A stretch of DNA of 64,000 nucleotides from Trichaptum fuscoviolaceum (taxonomy: Eukaryota; Basidiomycota; Agaricomycetes; Hymenochaetales; Trichaptaceae). The notes under the pieces are model-generated. The model saw only the letters and a list, made by a program, of their open reading frames with translations, had not been told where the DNA came from and made no database searches. Below are positions 39,048 through 51,063 of the stretch, piece after piece. Numbering within the stretch: the stretch's first letter is position 1; every line of letters starts with the position of its first letter. The position numbers were made by a program, and so were the translations under genes. The stretch covers positions 1,439,376 through 1,503,375 of the forward strand of contig CAJSYZ010000006.1 of NCBI GenBank assembly GCA_910574455.1. The letters run 5' to 3'.

Positions 39048-42000
39048 ATGTCGGGGAAGGCTCCCCCGCGTGGCCCACGCGCCTTGTTGAATTCGCTGCA
39101 ACAATCGCAGACATCATCCCAACAAGCATCCAGCAGCAAATTGCCATCGACGACGCCCTTGCCAGTAGGACCAAAGGCGAATGTAGCACCGCCGACAGGG
39201 CCACGCAGCTTGATGAGCGGAGGAGGTGTCTTGGGAACGCGCTATGGCACGCTCAATGGCGGGCACAACCACAAGAGCCCTCTCACCAACGGGCACACAC
39301 TGGCACGCGTTCCACCATCGGGTCCCAAAGGGAAGGCTGTGGATGTCTCACCGACGTCGACGACGGCGGCATCATCATCATCCTCGTGGGTGAATGGGAA
39401 GCGCCCGCCCACTGGGCCGAGCGCGTTGAGGGCGTCGGCAACGCTGAAACCACATTCAGCACGACCGCCATCACCATCAGCACCCCCGCCCCCGCCGCCA
39501 TCAGAGCGCGCGTTTTCACCACCTCAACCCTATGGTCATGCTCCTAAACCACCCCCGCCCCCGCCAGCGTCACCGCCTCCGATTCCACCACCACCATCCG
39601 ACATTCCGCATCTATCAGCACCAATACGACTTCCCAACTCTCAACCTCAGGAACCTAGGCTAGTGCCTCCGCCTCTCCCTCCCCAGCCAGCAATTCCTCG
39701 CCCACCGTCCTTAGCACCACCGCCTCTTCCACCGCCGTTACCTCCTACACATTTTCTCCCTACAGCTCCCATTTCAATCCGTTTTGACCCTCGGAGCAGT
39801 CGAATCCATACTCAACAACTGCAATCGTCAAAATCATCTGTCTTGTCGCCTCCCCCACCCCCGCCTCCGCCCCCGGCATCGGCGCCACCACCTGCTCGGC
39901 CTCCATCTCCTCCCCTTTCACCCTACGTTATAGCGGTCACTGAGATTGTTGATGGCAAGCCTAAAAAACTCTATTCTCTCAAGAAACCACCGCAGTACCC
40001 GCCTGACCGATCTGAATTCCCCGAAGGCCGTGATTTCAAAGTCCTATATGATGGATCATGCGACAAGGATCGGATTGCATTTTCGACTGGTGAAGCAATG
40101 TCGGCGAAGACGCTCATCGATGTAATACGAGGTGAAGGTGTAACAGATCGAATAAAGGAAACAAACAAAGGCAAAACGCATCTCATATATCGATACCTCG
40201 GTGAAACTGTCGACGGCGAACCGCGACCCGTGCCATCGGATCCTCGGAAAGCGACGGGGTTCAGGAGGATGACAAGGATTAGAGAGGACTTTCACAGTCT
40301 GACGTATGAGGTGTGTGGCCACTGGTTTTATAGGTTGACCTTAGGGTACGACGCTGACTATTTTTCCCCTTTGTTGTATCTAATATATGGCATAGCACGA
40401 CTCAAACTCTCCTGGTCCACCACCTCCGACGAACGTCTTGATATTGGGTCTTCCTCCCCTCACTACAAATGCGCAACTACGCACCCTGTTTGGCAGATAC
40501 GGGTCTGTTCAAAGTTTTGACCGCGAAATCGACCGAACGAAAGGCGCCCAGCTCGGGATCCTGTCCATCCGCTTCTCAACCCACGAAGAAGCACGTCGTT
40601 GTGTTGCAGCTGAGGATCATAAGACATTTGCGGACAGCTCCAAGGCGGCAGGATTAACAATAACCAGTGTCAATATGACTATGGGCAGGAAAGAGGAGCA
40701 GGAGGCGATGAGGGTTGTATTTGATGACGACGGGAAGAAACTTAAAGCCGTAGTGGATGAAATCGAAGCGAGACGGAAAGCCGAAAAGGATAGGAAAAGG
40801 ATGCAATCGCAAGGCTCAGCCACTTCACAAATCACGCCCGAGCTCAATGGAACTGCTGGAACAAAGACTACTTCCAGTGGTATATCAAGTACAGGGAAAC
40901 CTCCACCTTTACAGTCGTCTAGCTCTCGGATAGGAAACGCACCGACTTCATATCCCAACCAATTTCACCATGGAATAGCTGGTCTGCCACCCCGACCTCA
41001 GATCCCACAAGGTCCAAGGAACATACACGGTCCTTCGTCACCACAAGACTCTCGAAGACCGCTTCCTCCAAACTATTGGAGAGCTCGTACCCTGAGAGCC
41101 CAAGGAATAAATCCTATGGCATCTCCGTCTATTCCGAACGGTCAGACTCAAGAAGATCCGTCTAGTAGCAAAGGTTCGCATGCAATGGGAAGGGGATCCT
41201 CAGATTCAACACCGATATATCCTATATCGAGAGCGCCTCGTCATGGACTTGGACTAGGCCGTGTATACGCTCTTTCGCAGATGCATACGCCGACGCAAGA
41301 TAGCACACCGCGAACCTCTCGCTCCCCGTCCCCGGTGTCGCGCCGGCTTGGCGAGTCATCAAAAGCGAAAGAAGAGCGCGAGGCTGTACATGCTAAGGTC
41401 ATGGAAGAGATTCGACGCAACGGCTATGAATATATTCTTATAGACGAAGTACAGTTGGCTGGTAGTAATGCAAGGGAGGAAGATATTCGGTCGTACTTTG
41501 GAGATCTGAAGGTAGATAAGGTGAGTAAAAGTATACCATTCAAAGCCAACGTTTTTATGAAATGATTTTCTACAGGTTATGCATGATCATAACGGCTGGT
41601 TTATCACATTTACTACACCTGATGCCGCAAGCCGTGCCGGTCGAGTTCTTAGCCTGAATCCACGTCTTTTGGCAAATAGGACTGTTCATGTAACTGTTCA
41701 CGCTATCCCAAAAGTACTAAGTAAGGCTGTTCGACAAGGTAGTCCGGACAGGCAACGCGAAGATCGAACTTGGAGCAAGGATGAGCTAGTGGCTGAGGCT
41801 GAGGAGATGATTATGAAAGAGCTGAAGGCGTTGCTGGAGAAGGACGTGACAGACCGGGTGGTGGGCACGCACATCCGGAAGATGGCCATGGAAGAGCGAA
41901 GCAAGCGCGGGGCGGACACGACTGCCAAATCTGTAAGGGAGGAGACAGTTGGGGGGCTCGAATTTGCTAGAGGCTTGAAGGGGCTTTCGTTTAGGAAAAG

Positions 42001-43790
42001 AAAGCAGGAGGTGCACATTGCTGTTCCGCCCACGCCTGAACCTGAGCCCGAACACGAGGTAGAACCGGACGCAGTACATGCTGAAGTGCTGATTCCCGAT
42101 CCAGAGCCGCCTAAGGTAATTGAAACTGACAAGCCTGATGATATCGTCGCTGTCATTTCATCACCAGTGGTCTCTGTTGCTCGTGACGAGGACGTTGAAG
42201 TTTCGGACGTCGAGGAGAGGCCAAAGAAGCGTAGAAAGGCCATTTCAAGCGTTGTGTCGGGTGATGAACTCGAGTCAGAAGGCGAAGAGGCACCCGCAGT
42301 CCAACATGTTTCTCGGGAGACGTCTCCTACAATCGTCGCTCCTGCTTCAGAACCTGTGTCAAAGAGGCCGCTATCGCCCGCGCTGTCAGAAGAGCAACCC
42401 ACGAAGCGTTTGAAGCTTGACGTACCCACTCTTGAGGAGCCAGAATCTATGTTTATCGTAGAGTCTGTCTCCGTGCAAGAGCTCGTCTCCATCCCTGAGC
42501 TTGAGCCTGCTGATCAGTTGCCTACTCCGCCGTCTCACGAGCCTGTACAGAAGGCTAAGAAGCAGGAGGATAAGACTAAGAAAGCGGACAAGAAATCGAA
42601 GAAAGCTGAAAAGACTGGCCCTAAGAAATCGAAAGTGGTCGTGCGCGAGGACGCGGATGAGTTCATTATCCCTCCTCAGCCTTCTATCGACGCACCTTCG
42701 ATCACCGAAATCCGTTTGGATCAGTCTGATCCCTGGGTTCCTTCTACACCCCCATCTGCTGCTTCTGTATTAGAATTGAAGTCTCCGGGCGGTTCGCGAA
42801 TCAAACCGTTGTCGGACTCGGCGCTGAAGGAGCTTGCTGTTGATGATGAAGATCTCTACTTCCTCAAACTTGCCCTGTCACATGAAGGCGACTTCGATGA
42901 GAACTTCGTTGTATCTGATGTTGTCGTTCCTCCCTCCGATCCTGACGCTCCGCCGCCATTCCGAAAGCATGTCACAGGCTCTGCGAGAACTGAAGGCTAC
43001 TACAAGATCTCGCACGCCGAAAAGTCTGCCTATGTTGCGCAGTATGCTCTTCGGAGTAACGCTACTGAGGGTCCTGCCGAAGTCGAACCCACGCCTCAAG
43101 TTGTCGTTTCTTCTCGCTCCAATCGTGCCAACGCTCGTCGGCGCGCTCAGGGCCTGGAAGAGATCAACCAACTGCAGCTTGCCGTCGCACTGTCGAAAGG
43201 CGAGACGGGTGCAGCGGATGTAGTCAAGTTCAACCAGCTGCAGACTCGCAAGAAGCACCTGCGCTTTGCTCGTTCTCCTATCCATGACTGGGGCTTGTAC
43301 GCCATGGAGCGCATCGGCCGCGGAGAGATGGTCATCGAGTACGTGGGCGAGATCATTCGCGCAGCAGTTGCGGACAAACGTGAGAAGGCATACGAGCGAC
43401 AAGGCATTGGAAGCAGTTATCTGTTCCGGATCGATGAGGAATTGGTGGCAGATGCGACCAAGAAGGGTAATCTTGGGTAAGTGTAATTTTCATGGTTCTT
43501 GTAGCCGGGCCGACCTCTGACTGATTTCCATAGCCGATTGATAAACCACTCGTGTGACCCGAACTGTACTGCAAAGATCATCACGATCAACGGCGAGAAA
43601 AAAATCGTCATCTACGCGAAGCAGGACATCGAGCTTGGAGATGAAATAACTTATGGTTCGTGCTTCATCATCGAAGATTGTTATTGCATTCTCATTTTGA
43701 GTGTCCGTTGCAGACTATCATTTCCCTATCGAACAAGATAAAATCCCGTGTCTTTGTGGCTCTGCCAAGTGTCGTGGCTTCCTCAACTAA
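39048..43790 (+). CDS. SET1: SET1: histone H3 lysine-4 methyltransferase (COMPASS catalytic subunit)
   Basis: Five exons: 39048-40310, 40396-41520, 41576-43476, 43534-43655, 43714-43790; 1495 aa. Order: Pro-rich N-terminus with many polyproline runs (about 140-300), and an RRM-like fold ([17 protein letters not shown] to ILSIRFST). Next is a second Set1 RNA-binding segment ([11 protein letters not shown] to WFITFTT) split by the 55-bp intron at 41521, then a long acidic/basic linker. The N-SET region carries the conserved [10 protein letters not shown] and [24 protein letters not shown]. The SET core follows ([38 protein letters not shown]) and the post-SET zinc motif [13 protein letters not shown]. 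The AdoMet-binding Asn-His and catalytic Tyr motifs are present, so the enzyme should be active. The start is the first ATG in the frame. Confidence 0.95.
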
Positions 43791-44686
43791 TTCCTGCATT
43801 CCTAATCTTACTCCCGCGTACATTGATTGCTTTCTACCACTTATTGTCTACGGTTTTCATCAGCTCTATATCCCATTGATTATCAGCACGGTTCATTTCA
43901 TCATGTCTCTGTTCCTTTCTATTCTCTGCATCATAAGTCATGCGCAAGCCTGTATTGTTATCAGTCGCATATTTCTTTCATATCTCCGTTCATCGTCTGT
44001 TCTTTATTTGTTGTCGCTTAGCTAGTAGACTAACATTCATCCCTGGCAGAATATATATTCTCATTGCCAACAGCAAGTCGAAAAGCAAAATGACCTACAG
44101 TACATATAGTAAAGGAGCTGCTTTAAATGGACCCTGACGATTTGTTGGTATGGTGATATGTCACGTAGATGCACGGTGACATCAACTTGAACCAACGCGT
44201 TTCTTGCGCGTCTCTCTTTCCTCATTGCACTCACCTCACCTTTCGCGCACCCTCCTCATCAATGAACTCAAGCACGATTCATGCAATCCGAAACAGATAA
44301 TCTACGATATTAAATAACAAGAAACACCTCAAACTTCGATCCTACCGACTCTGCAACCCTTATCACGCTCTCGTTACGACGCGCTTTCGCTTCCATTATC
44401 TAGACTTACCAGAACATACCCTTCGCCTATAAAGATACCATCTCACCTTAACTGTCAATCTTACCGACATCACCAGAAATCATTGTTGCAGAACGAGCTC
44501 AGTACCCTTCGCATCTGATTTCACGCCACGCCATCTCTGCGCACAGTCTTTACGTTCTACATTCCCTCTCTTCGTACCCTTTCCTTGCGGGCCAGTAAAG
44601 CCCTCTTATATCTCGAGTGTCTACCCTCCTCCACCCCTTCGTTATTTCTCAAAGATAGCTTCTTCGAATTTGCTTACCCTATCGCG
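43791..44686. promoter_or_regulatory. SET1 3' flank and promoter of KRE9-like gene
   Basis: T-rich SET1 3' UTR followed by a CT-rich region typical of basidiomycete 5' UTRs. A TATAAAG box at 44428-44434 lies about 255 bp before the next start codon and is the best core-promoter candidate. Confidence 0.45.
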
Positions 44687-45736
44687 ATGTATTTTCTTCA
44701 TACTTTTGTCTGCGTCTTCCCCCTCGCGCTTCTGTTCGCTTCATTCGCTCCAGTGACACACGGAGCAGTATTTGTGAGTCTTCCTATACTCGTTTCCTAC
44801 TGCCTTAGCTAAATCCATAGCAGATCACGCATCCGTACGCTGGAATAACGTGCAATGGCGGTCAAGATTGTGTTGTCACCTGGGCGGACGACGGTACTGC
44901 ACCGCTGCTGAATGCTGTCGGACCTTCGAACATAGCCTTATACATGGACAGCACTGTGCGTTTCATCTAATAAACATGGGGCACTTTGATAAAGCTGACC
45001 TGCTCTATCGTCACAGACTCTCGTCCAGCAACTCGCCGCAGGAATCGACATCTCCCAGACTCGTTCCCTGACATTCAAAGTGCGTATCACACTCCTCTGT
45101 TCATCCCTCCAGAATACTGATGAAGCGTAATCACCTCAGCCTGATCCGAAAGCAGGTCCTAATTCTAACTCATAGTGCGTTGCTACCCTGTTAATGAGGA
45201 TCCTGATATGGTCTAAACTTGTTTCTGAAAGCTATATCTGGCTCACGTCGGTATCTGCGCACGACCCCAACAACACGGCGCTACCCTACTCTTCTTTCTC
45301 CGGCCGCTTTACGTGCGTGTTCCTCTCGATTCCCTGCTACGCTTCGTTTCTCTTACGCATTCTTTCGGTCAGGATTGATGGAATGAGTGGTACAGATAAT
45401 CATCCCGTTGCCTCAGATACGAGCTCTCTTTCGCCCAGCTCCTCTACCGCTTCTACCACAAATGGAATCGTTAGCACCACCACCCTTTCTGCACCTTCAG
45501 GTGTCACGCCGACTGTTACACCGATTCTCTCTTCATCGAGTGGAGTGACGACAGCCACTTCACCGAGCTCATTCCAGACTAGTCGAAGCACGGGAAGCTC
45601 CTCAGCAACAAGTGCCTCATCATCTAGTCCTACTCCCACATCCTCAACAAGCGCTGCCGCCAGAACAATAAGTTTACCGTTATGGCGGTTTGGTGCCGCC
45701 AGCGTAATTGCCACATTTCTTTCTTTCTTGCTCTGA
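44687..45736 (+). CDS. Secreted Ser/Thr-rich KRE9/KNH1-like protein, probable GPI anchor
   Basis: Cell-wall protein of the Kre9/Knh1 N-terminal domain class, implicated in beta-1,6-glucan assembly in yeasts. Six exons: 44687-44773, 44824-44955, 45017-45079, 45140-45174, 45232-45312, 45373-45736; 253 aa. Seen: signal peptide (first ~26 residues, cut near THGA), domain start ITHPYAGITCNGGQDCVVTW, later PNSNSYYIWLTSVSAHDP. A long Ser/Thr stalk (probable O-mannosylation) follows, with a hydrophobic C-terminal tail (FGAASVIATFLSFLL) preceded by small residues, as for a GPI signal. Exon 4 is 35 bp. Exon phases all close. Function in wall assembly is inferred from the family. Confidence 0.85.
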
Positions 45737-46489
45737 CACGCTCGCTTTTGTTTTGTATTGATACTTATACAGTGTGACATATACCATCTTCGTGTAACAA
45801 TGAGCTGTTGACTACGTTTCGTGAGCCTTACTGGCCAAAAATGGCTATTTACAAAGCAAACATGTGAATTTTCTTATTATAACGTGTTGTGACGTGTTGT
45901 AACGCGTTCGCACGTGCAACGACGCGTTCCGGACGCGTTGTTACGTGCATCTGCGCGTTATAACGCGTGATAACGCGTCATCTTAGATAGCAATATGTAA
46001 AAGCGGAATTCTATATGTATGTCTAAACATTATCAGACAAATTAATATTATTAAAGAACGCGTTACTACTAGTTACATGAACGTGTTATAACGCGTTACG
46101 GAGAATTTAATAAGATTAGACAACACAGTTTAAACATTGGAGTAGAAAAGGGTGACACGTTATGACACGTTGTTACATGTTGCCTTGAACGCGTTGTAAC
46201 GCGTTAGAACGCGTTACTGGAAGATCTTAAAGTCTAAAGCAATGTCTTGAATAGTAAAATAAAATAGTATGTTGCGTGTTATAACACGTTACATTGAACC
46301 CTGAGACCCTCATGACAATTAAGTACTAAGCTACACTACCACACTACCACTACGTCCATGGACGCTAATAGGCCTAATCATCTAAATAACATCTGAGCGG
46401 CCTTCCGTTGTCTGTGGCGAAGGGTTGAGCTTGCATGTCGCACAGAGCTAGGTGATGACAATCGGGTTGAACTTGTCAGAGAGGATGCA
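45737..46489. promoter_or_regulatory. Region upstream of integrase gene with ACGCGT array
   Basis: Between 45880 and 46300 there are ten exact ACGCGT palindromes plus several ACGTGT/ACACGT variants, embedded in AT-rich sequence with TTATAACGCG-type phrasing. An in-frame open stretch just upstream of the integrase ATG (from about 46402) suggests that the true 5' exon may start earlier. Confidence 0.6.
45881..46300. repeat. Dispersed ACGCGT/ACGTGT short-repeat array
   Basis: Ten ACGCGT hexamers in about 310 bp (first near 45902, last near 46209), often in the longer form (T)AACGCGTT. This could be a subterminal repeat of a DNA transposon where a transposase binds, or an MCB-like promoter. No matching array was found on the right side near 62-63 kb. 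Confidence 0.7.
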
Positions 46490-48226
46490 ATGACATTGGC
46501 ACAAGCAGGGGAGAATGTAAGTAGTACAACAGTGGATTACAGATAGTATTCTATGCAGTTTTACACAGCATCGGGATGTATTCACAGTCGAGGAATACGC
46601 TGTATTTGAAGAATCGATCCGTATCATGATAGACGACCTCGACCAGGCTATTTACATGGCAAATGAGCCTGCAGAAGTCCCCCTCGTAAGTGCACTGCGG
46701 ACTGTTCACACTGGAAGAAAAGGGCGTCCGCGCAAGGAGATAGATCAGAATTTCCTCGAATATGGCCTTCGTCTACGTGGACCAACATGTATATCTGAAG
46801 TTCTGGGATGCAGCCGAAGGACGGTGAGACGGCGAGCACTCGAACTTGGACTGGTGCAGCCAATGCCGCCAGTCTTCCAAGACGTGGGAGCAAGCCGACG
46901 GCACGGTTATACGACACCATACTACAGCCACCGTAGCTGTGTCAGTGCTCACTGACGAAGAGATCATTGAGCATATCACGAATGCTCGACGCACGTTCCC
47001 AAATGCCGGTCTTATAATGCTAGGAGGGTATTTTCGAGACCGGGGACACAACGTTCCACGGACTCGAATCACAGCCGCCCTTCTGGCAATAGATGGAGTT
47101 CCAGGTGTATTCGGAGGCAGACAGATTGTGCGCCGAGTGTATCGTGTACCGGGTCCAAATTCATTGTGGCATCATGATGGTCAACATGGTACGTTGCATT
47201 GAAAAACATCCCATTAAATGAAGCTCAGGAAATACTAGGTCTAATTAAGTTCGGATGGGTCATCCATGGATTCATTGATGGCTTCTCTAGACTTGTCGTA
47301 GCTATGCAAGTGAGCAACAACAACCGTGCAATAACAGTCGGCCATCTCTTCGTGCGAGCAACTCAGCTTTACGGCCTCCCTTTTCGGGTTCGGGGTGATC
47401 ATGGCACCGAAAACCTAGTAGTCGCAGGAATAATGGAGAGGGAGCGCGGATTGGGAAGGGGCTCATACATATGGGGACCGTAAGACAGACTTTCATACCA
47501 TCACATACTGTGAGAATTAACCATCTTCAAGGAGCGTGCACAATTCTCGTATAGAACCCCTTTGGTACGACGTAACGCGAGGATTCGGGAGGAAATGGAA
47601 GGAGTTCTTCCAAACTCTTGAGGCTAATTATGAACTCAATACCGCGATACGAGCTCATAAATGGTTGATTTCATACCTGTTCCTCGAGGACATCAATATC
47701 GAAGTTCGAAAGTGGGTCGGGATGTGGAATTCGCACAGAATGACGGTAGCTGGTAAGCCGCTAAATCACATATGAACAGGCATTCTGACGAAGACAATGA
47801 TGTCTATCACAAGGCGAAAGGGCAGAGAGCCCAGTGGAGAAATGGACATGGGGGATTCAGCGATATGGCGCACGCGGGCTCGCAGATCGGACTATTGAAG
47901 AAGAGGACGCAGAAGCCGAGGAGGAGAACGTAGACGCGATTGGCATTGATTGGGAGGCACTGGCGGATAACCGTGTGCGTGAGCGAGTCTATGCAGCAGA
48001 CGATGCAGATGTCCCACATCTTGCCGATCCGCCAGCTAACATGCCACGCGATATGGCGCATGTCCCATGTGAGCCATCGAACTGTCCATTAGACGAGGAG
48101 AACCTCCGACTCCTATTCGAACAGATTAGCGACCATTTTCCTGAACATACAGAAGACCGCCTTACACTACGGCGGAAATGGATCTTAGGATTACGTGTTT
48201 GTAGAGAATTATCAGACGAATTCTAA
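46490..48226 (+). pseudogene. Integrase-core (DDE, rve-type) gene with introns and one frameshift
   Basis: Coding blocks: 46490-46516, 46569-47188, 47239-47479, 47532-47752, 47814-48226. N-terminal helix-turn-helix (CISEVLGCSRRTVRRRALELG), then an integrase core with a plausible triad: Asp in LWHHDGQHG, Asp in VRGDHGTEN, Glu in HNSRIEPLWYDV. The C-terminal segment GIDWEALADNRVRERV is followed by PCEPSNCPL. This matches the integrase-core proteins that are numerous in agaricomycetes. Within 46569-47188 the frame changes near 46877-46882 (PPVFQ to WEQADGTV); no usable intron explains it, so a one-base insertion is likely. All other introns have GT-AG and matching phase. Its stop codon is 29 bp from the stop of the convergent gene. 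Upstream start uncertain. Confidence 0.75.
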
Positions 48227-49110
48227 ACAATATATATCACTGTTATTTCCCATTACTACACATCATGAGGTTCTACCTGTTCAATTCCCTTGCCCTTATC
48301 CACGGCCTTTGCGATAACATAGAAGTAGTTGAAGGATGCTCGGATCATGATCTCGTCAAATACCGAATTGGTTTCTGCACCCCACATTACAAAGTCATGA
48401 TCTGGGTCCATCATGTTACACAACACGAGAAACCATTTGTCCGCAACCGCCTTCATCGGCTCGTCCTTCCATTCAGCAGCTTTTCCCAGTGTTTTTGGGA
48501 GCGGAAGAGGCTCGTCGATCTCCATATTGAAAAAGGCGTCTCGAAAGTATAAGTCTGATCTGGGACTGTAAGCCTTGAGAGCATGCCTAATGATACTGAG
48601 ATCCGTGCTTCGATACGATCTCAGCATGGACGAGATCGTACTCCACCTCGTATCCCTCGCTTTCAAACCTCCTTCCTCGAGTCCTAACCAGGCAAGAATA
48701 TGACTTCTTGAGATTCCTGTCCCCTTTATCTTCTCTTGTAAGGCAGGTAACATCCTAAAGAACTTGAAGTAGCCACTGTATGCCGCTCCATACGGATGAA
48801 CATTGAGTGCGTGAAGTTGGTTGCAGATGTCTGGGAATCTATTTTGTAGAAACTGAAGAACATCATGGGGAATAGTTGGCTGCTGAACGGGAGGAGCAGG
48901 TGGTGCCTCTATGGGGACAGGCGGTGTCTCGATGGGAGCAGGCGGTGCCGGCATGATAATGTTCTGCAATTAGTTGTCAGCTATTAACAGTCATATCTGA
49001 GATGCCACTCACGCTATGCACGTAGTAAACATGGAGTACATATATTGCACTACTTTCAGGGATTGCAAAGCGAGTTCGAATGCTTGCATCGTGTGAGTAA
49101 GCTCTAGGAA

Positions 49111-49115
49111 CAAAC
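49111..49115 (+). repeat. TSD CAAAC, left side of outer LTR element
   Basis: CAAAC precedes the left LTR and is repeated at 60130-60134 after the right LTR; 5-bp duplication as expected for Ty3/gypsy integration. Confidence 0.88.
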
Positions 49116-49695
49116 TGTTACGACACAGAGTAGTTCTATGCGTTCTCAGGACCTCGGACAACGTAAATCGGACGATCAGCGGCTATGCAAAGCGGTTCCA
49201 CACTCTGGGAAGCACTTGACAAGTCAATTAAGCTATTCTACACATCAGAAGCACAAATATAACGTCACCTGGGAAGCACTTGACAAGAGGCCAAAAGTGG
49301 AGTGCTTCTCAGGCGGATGGGCGCTTTTGGCAAGCGCAGGAGGAACTATACAGTTCCTCCAAGCCACCGTCCGTACGGACCCGTGGTCCGATCCGAATTT
49401 GAAATACAAATAGAAAGATGAATAAGCATTGCTGGCGCGCCGGGTTTGAACCCAAGCGCATCGAAAGGTGTCCGTTAGTGAATAGAATCAAAAGAAACAA
49501 TAATCCCGTGTGCAGACAGATGCAAAGGTGTACGCGCCGTACGGGCTTCGTACCGAGCGCGTACCGCTGACCGTACGAGACCGTACGAGTGTCTCGTACG
49601 ATGTCAGGAATCGAAAGTAAATAAAAACATCAGTAAATCATAAGTAAAAGGAAAATAAAAGAAAACAATAAGTAAATCCGTGGCGATTCCTGACA
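49116..49695 (-). repeat. Outer element LTR (3' LTR in element orientation)
   Basis: 580 bp, starts TGTTACGACAC and ends TTCCTGACA on the + strand; matches 59550-60129, including identical translated frames on both strands, indicating recent insertion. Confidence 0.93.
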
Positions 49696-49710
49696 TTACC
49701 CCCCTCCAAG
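49696..49710 (-). other. Polypurine tract of the outer element
   Basis: On the minus strand GGAGGGGGGTAA sits immediately before the 3' LTR, the expected place for plus-strand DNA priming. Confidence 0.7.
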
Positions 49711-49752
49711 GACGCTGCTAAACAGCGTGCGTGCTCGTACCGATCCGTACGG

Positions 49753-49958
49753 TCACCGTACCGCCAATGGGTATTTGCGATGGAAAGCACGAATTCGAGC
49801 TTGTGCGTGTTCCATATTAGCCTCGTCGAGCCAGGTATCTTCGTCCGACTGGTAACCCTTCCATCGAACCAAATACTGAAGTTTCTGCGTACGGCCCGTA
49901 CGACGCGAGTTCAGTATCTCCTGAACTTCATACTCAATGTCCCCATTGATTGGTACGG
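49753..49958 (-). pseudogene. Pol C-terminal chromodomain (separated from pol by nested element)
   Basis: Encodes a chromodomain: YEVQEILNSRR, LQYLVRWKGY and DTWLDEANM with the usual aromatic residues, ending with a stop at 49753. It is the end of the outer element's pol ORF, cut off by the TR-GAG insertion; the frame continues from 54643 when the insert and one ACGG copy are ignored. Chromodomains of this type steer integration to particular chromatin marks. Confidence 0.88.
49955..49958 (+). repeat. TSD ACGG, left side of nested element
   Basis: ACGG before the left nested LTR; repeated at 54643-54646. Four-base length is supported because it alone keeps the pol frame open across the insertion. 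Confidence 0.8.
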
Positions 49959-50838
49959 TGTAACACCTGGACTGCGTCCAGTGTTTGTACGACGCCCGCC
50001 GGGCACAGCAGAGGCATCCGGACGGAATCCGGGTGCATACACCGGGCACCGGACGAGCAGAAAGGCTCCCGGCCGACACTCGAAGCCAAATAGCGAAGGG
50101 AAAACTGTACCTGAGCACGAGTAATAGAGCATACAAGTCACAGAGCTCACCGGCGATCACACAGCGGACAATGCGATGGGTGGACGAGCAAACGAGCGTA
50201 TGATGTGCATACACACATGCGACCGGCCGGACACTTAGAGTGTGGCGACGTGCGCGAGTGGCGTGGGAAACGGATTGCTAATTGAGGGACGGGCACAAAG
50301 ACAACGGTTCCGGGGTAGTTTGCGTGGCCGGAGTAGCCGGTTCACACGCGGTAATTACCAGGCATAGTCGCCACCTGTAACACCGTGTGAAAATTAACTT
50401 CATTTTCCCTACCATCACGACGTGTGAGCGAGAGCGAGAATCTTTACGGCGCGACGGTGTCGACGGACGGGGCGCAAGAGCCTTACGGATATCTTCTGGA
50501 GTTCCCTCGACGGGCGCGGTGGACGCAAGGCGACGGGGCTCAATAGCCATTCTTACTGGGATTTGTTTCTTGTCTTCGGACTTCTCGCGAAGGCGTGCGG
50601 CGGTTGCGCACTACGAGTTTTACGGACTCGCGGGAGTCAGTCTGTTTCTTGTCTTCGGTCTTCGAGCGAGCAACGGTTGCGTGGCGCACGCAGAAGACAT
50701 ACTTGCGGACGACGGGGGCCGTTTAGTTATTGCACTAGTTTCCTTCGTTGTTTCTCCTCTTCTTTCTATTTCACTACTCTATTCTTCTTCTACGGGTTTT
50801 CTACACATCCCACCCCCTTTGTACTTATCATACTTTCA
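49959..50838 (+). repeat. Left LTR of nested TR-GAG element
   Basis: 880 bp; matches 53763-54642. Contains GTGTGAGCGAGAGCG and Ser/Phe-coding CT-rich runs but no ORF that I regard as a gene. Confidence 0.92.
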
Positions 50839-50840
50839 CC

Positions 50841-50858
50841 TGGAGCCCACCGCGAGGG
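50841..50858 (+). other. Candidate primer-binding site of nested element
   Basis: TGGAGCCCACCGCGAGGG starts two bases inside the left LTR; TGG complements the tRNA 3' CCA. The matching tRNA could not be identified by eye. Confidence 0.5.
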
Positions 50859-51063
50859 GGTGGTTTGTTTTTTGTGTAGTACCCAAAAAGAATTATTGTC
50901 GCCCTTCGGGCAAAGTAGTTTACAAATTTTCATTAAGAAAGAGAACATTGAAAAGGAACTAGTGACAAGACACTGAACCGGCAGTGAAGGGGTTACATTA
51001 GTGGTCTAAAGGACTGGAAGAGAAAAGGAAAGACAACGAGGAAAGACTTGTCTGGTGGAGGAG

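Noticed and set aside
45881..46300. CRISPR-like array (short repeats)
   Set aside because: Repeats are hexamer palindromes at irregular spacing in a eukaryotic genome; no spacer/repeat unit structure.
49440..49470. GGTTTGAACCC in LTR as a tRNA remnant
   Set aside because: Present in both LTRs as a short palindrome only; no tRNA fold.
50278..50962. 90- to 190-codon ORFs inside the 880-bp LTRs
   Set aside because: Duplicated with the LTR, no domain, and they end at LTR borders; treated as chance frames.
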